6,155 bases of DNA from Methanomassiliicoccales archaeon (GTDB lineage: Archaea > Thermoplasmatota > Thermoplasmata > SG8-5): assembly GCA_030636255.1 (NCBI GenBank), contig DAOVXH010000112.1, positions 1 through 6,155 on the forward strand. Reading direction: 5' to 3'. Under the pieces are notes generated by a model. It saw only the letters and a list, made by a program, of their open reading frames with translations, did no database searches and was not told the origin of the DNA. Positions 1 through 6,155 of this stretch are shown one piece after another (positions within the stretch are counted from its first letter, which is position 1; the number at the start of each line of letters is the position of its first letter). A program made the position numbers and the translations under genes.

Positions 1-1302
1 ATTATTATAGTGGTATTGTTCGGCACAGTGGGCCAGCGCATTATGCTGGCAACCAGAAAAGCAGTTGGAATAGTGTCTGGCAAGATTGCTGAAAATCTTG
101 GTGGGGTGCATGTTGCCAAGGCCTTTAATCGAGAGAAAGAAACTGCTGCAAAATTGAAGGAACTGAACCAGGAGGCCTACAAACACGGATTCAAGTTCAT
201 GATGCTTATGACTCTGATGCAGCCAATGGTCAGGGCAACTGGAATTGCCGCCATGTCAGCTGTGTTATTTGTTGGAGGGGGTTTGGCAGTGGGCGCAGGC
301 TCGGTTCTAACCCTTGGCCAGGTGTATCTGGGAACCATTCTAATTCAGAGATTTTTCATGCCACTTCTATCCCTGAGCATGAATGCCACACAGTTCCAGG
401 CATCAATGGCCTCAATGGACAGGCTGATGGATGTTCTGGAGACAGAGCCAACAGTGAAGGATGCATCTCATGTGATTCCGGTGTCTGAAAACAGTGATGG
501 CATAACTTTCAGAGATGTGAGCTTCGCTTATCTGGAGAATACCGAGGTGCTGAAAAACATTAATTTCACAATCAAGCCAGGTGAAACAATTGCAGTGGTG
601 GGACACACAGGTGCTGGCAAGACCACCATAGCCGCATTGATCAATCGATTCTATGACCCGCAAAAGGGCCAGATACTCATAGGTGAGCAAGAATTGAAGT
701 CAATCACCCTGGAGTCTCTGCATAATACTGTGGCGCTAATTGCTCAAGAGCCGTACCTGTTCAATGGCACAGTAATGGAAAATATCAGATATGGAAAGCC
801 TTCGGCAACAGACAAGGAAATAAAAGAGCTGTCCAGTCTTATTGGTGCCCATGAATTTATTGAAGTTCTACCACAGAGATATGAAACTGTACTTTTCGAG
901 GAGGGGAAGAACCTCAGTGCCGGACAGATACAGATGATCTCCATTGCCAGAACAATGTTATCTGACCCAAAAATTCTAATTCTTGACGAGGCCACAAGCC
1001 ATCTGGATGCATACTCGGAATCCCTGGTCCAGGCAGCCCAAGAAAAACTATTCACAGGCCGAACAACTGTTGTCATAGCCCATAGACTGACCACCATAGC
1101 CAATGCCTCCCGGATACTGGTATTCGAGCAGGGCGAGCTGGTGGAAAAGGGAAATCACGAAGAATTACTGAAGCTTGGAGGAAGGTACCAGGCACTTTAC
1201 AATACCTACTTCCATCATCAAACTGCCGGCGAAATAACCGAAGAGACTGTGAAGATAGCCCAGGATGAGCTTGGAAGAACTGCGAAACCAATTTCTGAGT
1301 AA
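1..1302 (+). CDS. Type I ABC exporter half-transporter (MsbA/MdlB-like), 5'-truncated
   Basis: This is the C-terminal 433 residues of a membrane-domain plus ATPase protein that would dimerise and use ATP to move a substrate, often lipid or drug, out through or across the membrane. The frame is open to base 1, so the GTG at 10 is not a real start; about 150-200 N-terminal residues with the first membrane helices are missing. Counting from base 1, residues 1-150 hold a coupling-helix region (ENLGGVHVAKAFNRE) and the last two membrane helices (about 65-130). The ATPase follows: Walker A GHTGAGKT (201-208), Q-loop glutamine 249, signature LSAGQ (305-309), Walker B ILILDE with catalytic Glu 330, D-loop SHLD and switch His 361. 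All catalytic residues are present, so the ATPase should be active. The membrane-ATPase order in one chain is that of exporters. The substrate cannot be read from the sequence. A partner half-transporter gene may lie further left. Confidence 0.93.
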   Translation: MIIVVLFGTVGQRIMLATRKAVGIVSGKIAENLGGVHVAKAFNREKETAAKLKELNQEAYKHGFKFMMLMTLMQPMVRATGIAAMSAVLFVGGGLAVGAGSVLTLGQVYLGTILIQRFFMPLLSLSMNATQFQASMASMDRLMDVLETEPTVKDASHVIPVSENSDGITFRDVSFAYLENTEVLKNINFTIKPGETIAVVGHTGAGKTTIAALINRFYDPQKGQILIGEQELKSITLESLHNTVALIAQEPYLFNGTVMENIRYGKPSATDKEIKELSSLIGAHEFIEVLPQRYETVLFEEGKNLSAGQIQMISIARTMLSDPKILILDEATSHLDAYSESLVQAAQEKLFTGRTTVVIAHRLTTIANASRILVFEQGELVEKGNHEELLKLGGRYQALYNTYFHHQTAGEITEETVKIAQDELGRTAKPISE

Positions 1303-1308
1303 AAATCA

Positions 1309-1322
1309 TTTTTCGAAAAAAT
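1309..1322 (+). terminator. Possible T-run terminator after the ABC gene
   Basis: Six bases after the ABC stop codon there is a perfect palindrome, TTTTTCGAAAAA (1309-1320). Archaeal RNA polymerase often terminates at T-runs near stop codons. This run is only five T long and the palindrome cannot form a proper hairpin loop, so this is a weak call. Confidence 0.22.
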
Positions 1323-1348
1323 ACCCACATCACTCCAATTCCCAAATC

Positions 1349-1372
1349 CGATATTACTGTACAAAATAATAA
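1349..1372 (+). promoter_or_regulatory. Possible TATA region for the radical SAM gene
   Basis: The gap before the radical SAM gene is AT-rich and holds two TATA-like stretches, CGATATTAC (1349-1357) and AAAATAATAA (1363-1372). With the usual spacing of about 26 bases, the second would start RNA near 1394, leaving a leader of about 20 bases that includes the ribosome binding site. Neither box is close to the strong archaeal consensus, and read-through from the ABC gene is an alternative. Confidence 0.3.
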
Positions 1373-1386
1373 CTACAAGTTTTGTA
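1360..1386. repeat. 7-bp inverted repeat, possible operator
   Basis: TACAAAA (1360-1366) and TTTTGTA (1380-1386) form a perfect inverted repeat with a 13-base spacer. Arm centres are 20 bp apart, about two helical turns, as expected for a dimeric regulator. A further TACAA lies between them at 1374-1378. The repeat overlaps one TATA candidate and sits just upstream of the predicted RNA start, where a repressor would block initiation. In AT-rich DNA a repeat of this size can arise by chance, so the role is unproven. Confidence 0.3.
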
Positions 1387-1400
1387 TGACAGGCAGTAAA

Positions 1401-1408
1401 AAGGTGAT
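1401..1408 (+). promoter_or_regulatory. Strong archaeal ribosome binding site deciding the GTG start
   Basis: AAGGTGAT matches the archaeal 16S rRNA 3' end complement (GGAGGTGAT) and ends five bases before the GTG at 1414. An in-frame TGA at 1405-1407 lies inside the site, so no start further upstream is possible. Together these fix the start of the radical SAM gene despite its non-ATG codon. Confidence 0.85.
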
Positions 1409-1413
1409 GTAAA

Positions 1414-3336
1414 GTGTCATTCAGAAGGATCCTTTTAGTTAAACCATCAGGCAGACATGGGATAAGTTTTGCATTTGATATAATTCCCACAGGACTCGAG
1501 TACATTGCCGCATATATTGAGAAATATGTGGACGAGATTAATATTATAGATTTGGAAATGGAGCCAAGGTCAGTACGGCAGACCATGGAACAGTATCTGG
1601 ATGAACTCAAACCGGACCTCGTCGGAATCTCAATGTCCTCAACAGAGCATTCCGAGGGATTGGAAATAGCGGAGATAGCGCACAAGCGAGGGATCGCCAC
1701 CGTTCTTGGCGGGTACCATCCTTCGGCAATTCCGGACGAACTGCTCCTGCATCCACAGGTGGATTTTATAGTTCGTGGCGAGGGGGAAATATCATTCAAG
1801 GAACTGGTAATAAAGGGAAATGCAAAGGGCGTCAAGGGAATCTCTTACATGGACGGCGACAAAATAATTCACAATCCTGACCAGGAATTCGTTGAGGACC
1901 TGGACAGCCTGCCATTCCCTGCCAGGCATCTCCGGCGATACAAGTATTATCTATCTATGGCCAAGGGCAAGGAGCATGACGTGATTACAACTTCCAGAGG
2001 CTGTTGGGGCAGATGCAGCTTCTGCTGTGAGCCTACAATGAGCAATAGCAGCCAGCGCTACCGCTCTCCAGAGAATGTTATGGAGGAGATATTGGAGATA
2101 GTCAAGCATCATAATGGGAAGCATCTCAGTATTGAGATCACTGACCCTCATTTTATGGGCAGACCAGAGCTGGTTGAGAGGCTTTGTGATTTGCTGGCCA
2201 GCCATAAGCTGAACATAGGTTTCATTGCAAAGGTCCGGCCTGATTCCATGGCAAAGCATCCGGTTGCTGTTCGGAAAATGATTGGAGTTGGCATTGCAAA
2301 CTTTGAAATGGGCATTGAGAGCCCGAGTATGAAGGACCTGAATGATACAGTCAAGGGAGTTAACCCGGGAATGCATATTACGGCTGTTAACAATATCAAG
2401 AAATGGGGAGGAAGTGCAGGAGGAACTTTTGTTATTGGTCTGCCAGGGCAGACCGAGGAGGAAATACTGCAATTTCCAGCTTATGCCAAGAACCTTGGGA
2501 TTGTCAGCAGCGCATTCGGCATAGCAACACCGTACCCGGACACAAAATTTTATGATGACCTGGACACAGAAGGGCTGATATTTGAGACTGATTGGAATCG
2601 GTTTGATGAGATGCATTCTGTATTCAAATTGGAGCATATATCGAGTGAACGAATTGAAGAGCTAGCTTCCATCTGCATGGCCAAGTTCTGGACACTGGAT
2701 ACATTTTTTGAAAGGGAACGCCTGAGAATTATCAAGGAAAATAATATGTGGACCCTGGATGCAAAGGAACCTCTCAAGGAAGGCGATAAACAATTTGTGG
2801 ACAGGAGGCTCTCAATAACAGATTTTGTCATGGAAAGAATAGGTGACATGATATTTTCCCTGGATGCAGGCACTCAGCTTCAGGGAGATAATTTTAACAC
2901 ACATATGCTGCAGTTCTTCGAGGCATCGCCTGATTCATCCGTTAAAAGATACACCGAGAGAGTGGGAGTTCACACCCTTATAAAAATGTCAAAATTCTTG
3001 AACATAATCGGGCCACAGATAATTCAGCTTACAATGAGGTCCAATGGAAAGCCTATTGCCAGCTGGGTCATCAAGACCACAAAGAACACTGTGGATTACA
3101 TTGAGGTAATACCCGGAAAAATAGATGGAGCCACAATCAATTTTGATGCAGAATTGAACGATTTAAAAGTTAATGGGCAGCAGAAGGCGTCAAAAATAAA
3201 CAATATCAAGATTGTAACTAAATTGCTGGTATCGAACAAGGGCATCAAGAGGCAGATTAATTTGTGCCGATTAATTCTGACAGCTGGCATTGAATATGCC
3301 TCGCATCTAAGAGCAAAAAATAATGGAAAGAATTAA
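1414..3336 (+). CDS. Cobalamin-binding radical SAM enzyme with C-terminal SCP2-like domain
   Basis: This is a complete 640-residue radical SAM protein. Residues 1-140 form a B12-binding Rossmann-type domain: RILLVKP (5-11), PTGLEYIAAYIE (25-36), VLGGYHPS (97-104) and FIVRGEGE (118-125). It lacks the DxHxxG histidine motif, as many B12 radical SAM proteins do. The radical SAM core spans about 185-410: the [4Fe-4S] cysteines are C197, C201 and C204 (CWGRCSFC), followed by EMGIES (298-303), FVIGLPGQTEEE (339-350) and ATPYPDT (371-377). The stretch after it (FDEMHSVFKLEHISSERIEEL) resembles the end of the hopanoid C-3 methylase HpnR, judged from memory. Residues about 530-625 look like an SCP2 lipid-carrier fold (strands at WVIKTT and VDYIEVIPG, then ATINFDAELNDLKVNG and a C-terminal helix). 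A methyl transfer or ring-forming reaction on a lipid is inferred, not shown. Other B12 radical SAM reactions remain possible. The start is fixed by the ribosome binding site. Confidence 0.93.
   Translation: MSFRRILLVKPSGRHGISFAFDIIPTGLEYIAAYIEKYVDEINIIDLEMEPRSVRQTMEQYLDELKPDLVGISMSSTEHSEGLEIAEIAHKRGIATVLGGYHPSAIPDELLLHPQVDFIVRGEGEISFKELVIKGNAKGVKGISYMDGDKIIHNPDQEFVEDLDSLPFPARHLRRYKYYLSMAKGKEHDVITTSRGCWGRCSFCCEPTMSNSSQRYRSPENVMEEILEIVKHHNGKHLSIEITDPHFMGRPELVERLCDLLASHKLNIGFIAKVRPDSMAKHPVAVRKMIGVGIANFEMGIESPSMKDLNDTVKGVNPGMHITAVNNIKKWGGSAGGTFVIGLPGQTEEEILQFPAYAKNLGIVSSAFGIATPYPDTKFYDDLDTEGLIFETDWNRFDEMHSVFKLEHISSERIEELASICMAKFWTLDTFFERERLRIIKENNMWTLDAKEPLKEGDKQFVDRRLSITDFVMERIGDMIFSLDAGTQLQGDNFNTHMLQFFEASPDSSVKRYTERVGVHTLIKMSKFLNIIGPQIIQLTMRSNGKPIASWVIKTTKNTVDYIEVIPGKIDGATINFDAELNDLKVNGQQKASKINNIKIVTKLLVSNKGIKRQINLCRLILTAGIEYASHLRAKNNGKN
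3315..3320 (-). terminator. Possible T6 terminator for the YkgJ-type gene
   Basis: Read on the minus strand, a run of six T follows the YkgJ-type stop codon by about 50 bases. It lies inside the last codons of the convergent radical SAM gene. T-runs of this length can stop archaeal RNA polymerase. There is no hairpin and no direct proof. Confidence 0.25.
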
Positions 3337-3366
3337 CATAATGTATTATTCAATTAGTGTTGATAA

Positions 3367-3375
3367 TTTTATTTT
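3367..3375 (+). terminator. Possible T-rich terminator for the radical SAM gene
   Basis: TTTTATTTT begins about 30 bases after the radical SAM stop codon and overlaps the last codons of the convergent gene. Its T-richness on the plus strand and its position fit an archaeal intrinsic terminator. Confidence 0.3.
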
Positions 3376-3851
3376 GTCGGCTCAAACCAATACCCACAAC
3401 TATGGCTCACTAATTGCACTGGCTTGGAAGGAAATTCCCTGCATTGCTTTGGCCTGTTGCGGTGAATCATGCATTTATTCCTGAACAGGAAAACACATCT
3501 CACCGGCAGGTGGCAGCATGCCCCACAGTTCACGCATTCGCCGTGCCTGGAGATTCCGTTCTTGCTGCTTCTGGACTTGCCAAGACGCCAGAACTTTCCT
3601 GTGAATGCTATTATTATGAGTGCGCAGCCAGTGATGAACATTGTCAGGAGGATTTTGAAGTTCCAGTATGGTGTTAGAAATGTCAGATAATAGTCATAAA
3701 TAATCAACCCAATTCCTGTTAGGAGGAAGATGCGGGTTATTAACAACCTGAAGCGGCTTTTTCTTATCTGGGCGGAGTTTGGATGAGTCATGTTCCTTCC
3801 AGGCCAGGATAGCCAGATATTAAAGATTATCTTTTGAGTAGTTTCGGCCAT
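3369..3851 (-). CDS. Membrane-anchored YkgJ-type cysteine-cluster protein
   Basis: This 160-residue protein has a membrane hairpin and a metal-binding-type cysteine domain. Two hydrophobic segments, about 36-59 and 67-84, are flanked by basic residues (RKSRFR before; KFWRLGKSR after), which predicts both ends in the cytoplasm. The C-terminal part has CVNCGACC (C106, C109, C112, C113), then C119, C127, C137 and C152, with the CxIHxxRPxxCRxFP signature (127-141) typical of the YkgJ/UPF0153 family. That family is thought to bind zinc or an Fe-S cluster, but its job is unknown. The ATG at 3851 has no ribosome binding site but lies about 31 bases from a TATA-like box, suggesting a near-leaderless mRNA. 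A second start, Met21 at 3791, has GGAAGG close upstream and would leave both helices intact. It is convergent with the radical SAM gene (32-base gap) and divergent from the helicase gene. Function is not assignable. Confidence 0.85.
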   Translation of the reverse strand: MAETTQKIIFNIWLSWPGRNMTHPNSAQIRKSRFRLLITRIFLLTGIGLIIYDYYLTFLTPYWNFKILLTMFITGCALIIIAFTGKFWRLGKSRSSKNGISRHGECVNCGACCHLPVRCVFLFRNKCMIHRNRPKQCREFPSKPVQLVSHSCGYWFEPTK

Positions 3852-3863
3852 CCCTACAAAGCA

Positions 3864-3871
3864 TTTATTAA
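3864..3871 (+). promoter_or_regulatory. TATA-like box for the Lhr helicase gene
   Basis: TTTATTAA is centred about 26 bases before the ATG at 3894, the usual archaeal distance from TATA box to RNA start. There is no Shine-Dalgarno before the ATG (AGAAGTCCCA), so the mRNA is likely leaderless. Confidence 0.55.
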
Positions 3872-3877
3872 GTCTGA

Positions 3878-3885
3878 GATATAAG
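3878..3885 (-). promoter_or_regulatory. TATA-like box for the YkgJ-type gene
   Basis: On the minus strand this reads CTTATATC, centred about 30 bases upstream of the ATG at 3851. RNA would start about four bases before the ATG. It is interleaved with the helicase box: each lies between the other's TATA box and start codon. Confidence 0.5.
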
Positions 3886-3893
3886 AAGTCCCA

Positions 3894-6155
3894 ATGAGCA
3901 TCTTTAATGAGCTTGACCCCCGAATTCAGAAGGCACTGAAAGGCCTGAAAATTAAAGTGCCATCAGAGGCGCAGAAACAGGTAATTCCACATCTGCTGAA
4001 GAAGGAACAGGTACTCCTGGTGGCCCCAACCGGCATTGGGAAGACCGAGGCAGCCATGCTTCCGATTCTGGATGATATTCTTAAAACTCAGCCAGAAGGA
4101 TTTTGTGTTCTGTATATTACACCGCTGAGGGCACTGAACCGGGACATGCTCAGGCGGCTGGAATGGTTCGGGGAGCAGCTGGACATTACTGTTGGAGTAA
4201 GGCACGGCGATACCACCCAGTATCAGAGGACCAAGCAGTCCAAGAACCCGCCACAGATTTTGATTACTACGCCAGAAACCTTCCAAATAATGTACACCGG
4301 AAAGAACCTTGCCAGACATCTGACAAATGTTCGGTGGGTGGTCATTGACGAGATTCATGAAATGGCACAGGATGAGAGAGGCGCACAGCTTAGCGTTGGC
4401 CTGGAAAGGCTGGCTGAAATTACCAAGGGAAAGTTCACCAGGGTTGGATTATCAGCAACAGTTGGTTCCCCGGAGGAAGTTGCCAGGTTCTTGAAAGGAG
4501 GCAGCAAAAAGGTTGAAATAATCAATGTTTCCAAAGAGAAAAAAATGAAACTAACAGTATCATGTCCCCAGCCAATTAAATCAGATTCAAAGCTTGCTGA
4601 TGATTTGCATACTGACCCGGAATCAGCAGCCAGGCTTCGAAGATGCAGAGAGTTAATTGAGAAAAATACTTCAACATTACTTTTCGTGAACACAAGAAAT
4701 ACTGCAGAGATACTGGCAGCCAGGTTTCATATCATGAACGAGGATTTCCCACTGGGAGTTCATCATGGCTCTCTTTCAAAGCAGATTAGAATACAAATGG
4801 AGGAGGACTTTAAAGCAGGGGTTCTCAACAGCCTAATATGCACATCATCCCTGGAACTTGGAATAGACATTGGTTCGGCAGATTTTACTGTTCAATATAA
4901 CTCGCCAAGGCAGGCCACCAGGCTCATTCAGAGGGTGGGAAGGGCAGGTCATACCATCGGGGCAACGTCCCACGGCGAAGTTATATCTGACAATGCAGAC
5001 GATGTTCTTGAGTCAGCGGTAATAGCCAGGCGGTCCCTTACCAGAGAGCTGGAGGAAACTCGGATTCGTTTTAATCCACTGGCAGTGCTGGCCAATCAGA
5101 TAATTGCCAGTGCCATGGAAACCAAGGACTGGCATCCTGACGATTTGTTCAGAGTGGTAAAAAGAGCATATCCATTTCAGGATCTGGAAAGAGAGGCATT
5201 TGACGCTGTGGTGCAGCAGCTCTTTGATTTGAGGATAGTCTGGCTCGGTGAGGATTATATTGGAAGGAGCAAGAATTCAAGAACCCACTTCTTCGATAAT
5301 GTTTCAATGATTCCAGATGAGAAGACTTTCAAAGTTATAGATTTAACAACCAGGAGAATAATCGGAACCCTGGACGAAGGGTTTGTAGTTGCCTATGCTA
5401 CACCTGATGCGCCATTCATTGTCCGTGGAAGGCCCTGGAAGATAGTTGATATTGAGGATGATGCTGTTTTGGTGGAGCCAGCAAAGGAGCTGGGAGCGGT
5501 TCCATCATGGGCCGGGGAGGTTATTCCTGTTCCCTATGGCATTGCCCAGGAAGTTGGCCGAATAAGGCGCAAGAGAAACCTCAAGGACTATCCGCTGGCA
5601 AAGGATGCAAAGGATATTGTAAACAAGTACCTGGACAGTCAATCTAAAAAGGACGGCATAATGCCAACTGACCAGAATATAACCATTGAAACTGAAGACA
5701 GATTAATGGTAATCAATGCCTGCTTCGGTTCCAGAGTCAATGAGACACTTGGAAAGGTACTGGCAGCACTTTTGATATCCAAGCAGGGCGAGAGTTTGGT
5801 TGTGCACACTGATGCATACCGAATTATTTTGCAGCTTCCTAGACCTCTGAATCCAGAGATTGTTGTGGAGATGCTGAAGAACACCTGGCCGGGAAGTGTT
5901 GAGGCGCTTTTAAGATTATATCTGAAACGCTCCAGCTATCTCAAATGGAAGTTCATATTCGTGGCAAAGAAGTTCGGAGCAATTCGAAAGGATGCTGATT
6001 ATCGCTCAATAAATGTTGAGAAGGTCATGCAATCCCTGGAAGGAACTCCCATCATGGAAGAGGCAATTGAAAAGACGCTGTGGGAAATGCTGGATGTGGA
6101 AAGAACTTCACAATTATTGACAGACATTCAGGCTGAAAAAATTACCATGGGCATA
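3894..6155 (+). CDS. lhr: Lhr-family superfamily 2 DNA/RNA helicase, 3'-truncated
   Basis: This frame is open from ATG 3894 to the window edge, giving 754 codons without a stop. It is an ATP-dependent 3'-5' nucleic acid helicase of the Lhr family, known for roles in DNA repair and recombination. The helicase motifs are in order: Q-motif-like PSEAQ (23-27), Walker A APTGIGKTE (44-52), TPLRALNRD (76-84), DEIH (152-155), SAT (187-189), FVNTR (264-268), TSSLELGID (317-325) and QRVGRAGH (346-353). HHGSLSK and LELGIDIGSADFTVQ are typical of Lhr. After the two RecA-like domains come a winged-helix-like part (about 405-450) and the Lhr core with GRPWKIVDIEDDAVLVEPA (about 510-530), which contacts nucleic acid in characterised homologues. 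Archaeal Lhr proteins are usually about 850-950 residues, so roughly 100-200 are missing to the right. All ATPase residues are intact. No ribosome binding site is seen; a TATA-like box 26 bases upstream supports this ATG and a leaderless mRNA. Confidence 0.93.
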   Translation, partial: MSIFNELDPRIQKALKGLKIKVPSEAQKQVIPHLLKKEQVLLVAPTGIGKTEAAMLPILDDILKTQPEGFCVLYITPLRALNRDMLRRLEWFGEQLDITVGVRHGDTTQYQRTKQSKNPPQILITTPETFQIMYTGKNLARHLTNVRWVVIDEIHEMAQDERGAQLSVGLERLAEITKGKFTRVGLSATVGSPEEVARFLKGGSKKVEIINVSKEKKMKLTVSCPQPIKSDSKLADDLHTDPESAARLRRCRELIEKNTSTLLFVNTRNTAEILAARFHIMNEDFPLGVHHGSLSKQIRIQMEEDFKAGVLNSLICTSSLELGIDIGSADFTVQYNSPRQATRLIQRVGRAGHTIGATSHGEVISDNADDVLESAVIARRSLTRELEETRIRFNPLAVLANQIIASAMETKDWHPDDLFRVVKRAYPFQDLEREAFDAVVQQLFDLRIVWLGEDYIGRSKNSRTHFFDNVSMIPDEKTFKVIDLTTRRIIGTLDEGFVVAYATPDAPFIVRGRPWKIVDIEDDAVLVEPAKELGAVPSWAGEVIPVPYGIAQEVGRIRRKRNLKDYPLAKDAKDIVNKYLDSQSKKDGIMPTDQNITIETEDRLMVINACFGSRVNETLGKVLAALLISKQGESLVVHTDAYRIILQLPRPLNPEIVVEMLKNTWPGSVEALLRLYLKRSSYLKWKFIFVAKKFGAIRKDADYRSINVEKVMQSLEGTPIMEEAIEKTLWEMLDVERTSQLLTDIQAEKITMGI

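Noticed and set aside
10..12. GTG near the left edge as start of the ABC protein
   Set aside because: The frame is open to base 1, and the protein would begin in the middle of the exporter membrane domain.
913..927. LSAGQ instead of LSGGQ in the ABC signature
   Set aside because: Alanine here is a common natural variant in exporter ATPases; all other catalytic residues are present.
412..1103. Two minus-strand open frames inside the ABC gene
   Set aside because: They are antisense to the canonical ATPase domain and show no recognisable domain.
1303..1413. Small RNA or riboswitch, for example a cobalamin riboswitch, before the B12 radical SAM gene
   Set aside because: The gap is too short and AT-rich for a cobalamin riboswitch, and I see no stable multi-stem fold.
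1218..1835. 205-residue open frame on - across the ABC end and the radical SAM start
   Set aside because: It spans two well-supported plus-strand genes and their promoter gap, is rich in Ser and Ile as antisense translations often are, and has no motif.
1951..2637. 228-residue open frame on - opposite the radical SAM gene
   Set aside because: The plus strand codes for an intact radical SAM core with all motifs; the minus translation has no recognisable domain and looks like random composition.
3414..3690. Two plus-strand open frames inside the YkgJ-type gene
   Set aside because: They are shadows of the minus-strand gene, whose cysteine motif and membrane helices are clear.
3963..5884. Several open frames on both strands inside the helicase gene
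   Set aside because: The +3894 frame carries every helicase motif without interruption; the others overlap it and have no domain.

Overview
The window looks archaeal. The evidence is a Shine-Dalgarno of the GGTGAT type in front of a GTG start, TATA-like boxes about 26-31 bases upstream of two start codons that have no Shine-Dalgarno (leaderless or near-leaderless mRNAs), heavy use of AGG/AGA for arginine and ATA for isoleucine, and a long Lhr-type helicase of the archaeal kind. GC content is roughly mid-40s by eye. I cannot place the phylum safely; a Euryarchaeota/Thermoplasmatota-like lineage is only a guess.

Layout, left to right: (1) the 3' part of a type I ABC exporter half-transporter on +, cut by the window edge; (2) a 111-base gap with a likely promoter, a 7-bp inverted repeat and a strong ribosome binding site; (3) a complete 640-residue protein on + with an N-terminal cobalamin-binding domain, a radical SAM core and a C-terminal extension that resembles an SCP2 sterol/lipid-carrier fold; (4) a 32-base convergent gap; (5) on -, a 160-residue protein with a two-helix membrane hairpin and a YkgJ-type cysteine cluster; (6) a 42-base divergent promoter region with two interleaved TATA-like boxes; (7) on +, an Lhr-family superfamily 2 helicase open from 3894 to the right edge (754 codons seen, C-terminus missing). 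There is no gene-free stretch over 300 bases, and I see no tRNA, rRNA, CRISPR, insertion sequence or attachment site.

How the genes may fit together: the most interesting item is the cobalamin/radical SAM protein. Its core resembles, from memory, the hopanoid C-3 methylase HpnR group, and its extra C-terminal domain would fit a hydrophobic substrate. This makes a membrane-lipid (isoprenoid or tetraether) modifying enzyme a reasonable hypothesis. The MsbA-like exporter upstream and the membrane-anchored cysteine-cluster protein downstream are compatible with a membrane theme but do not prove a pathway. The helicase is a DNA/RNA-processing gene, probably unrelated to the others except through the shared divergent promoter.
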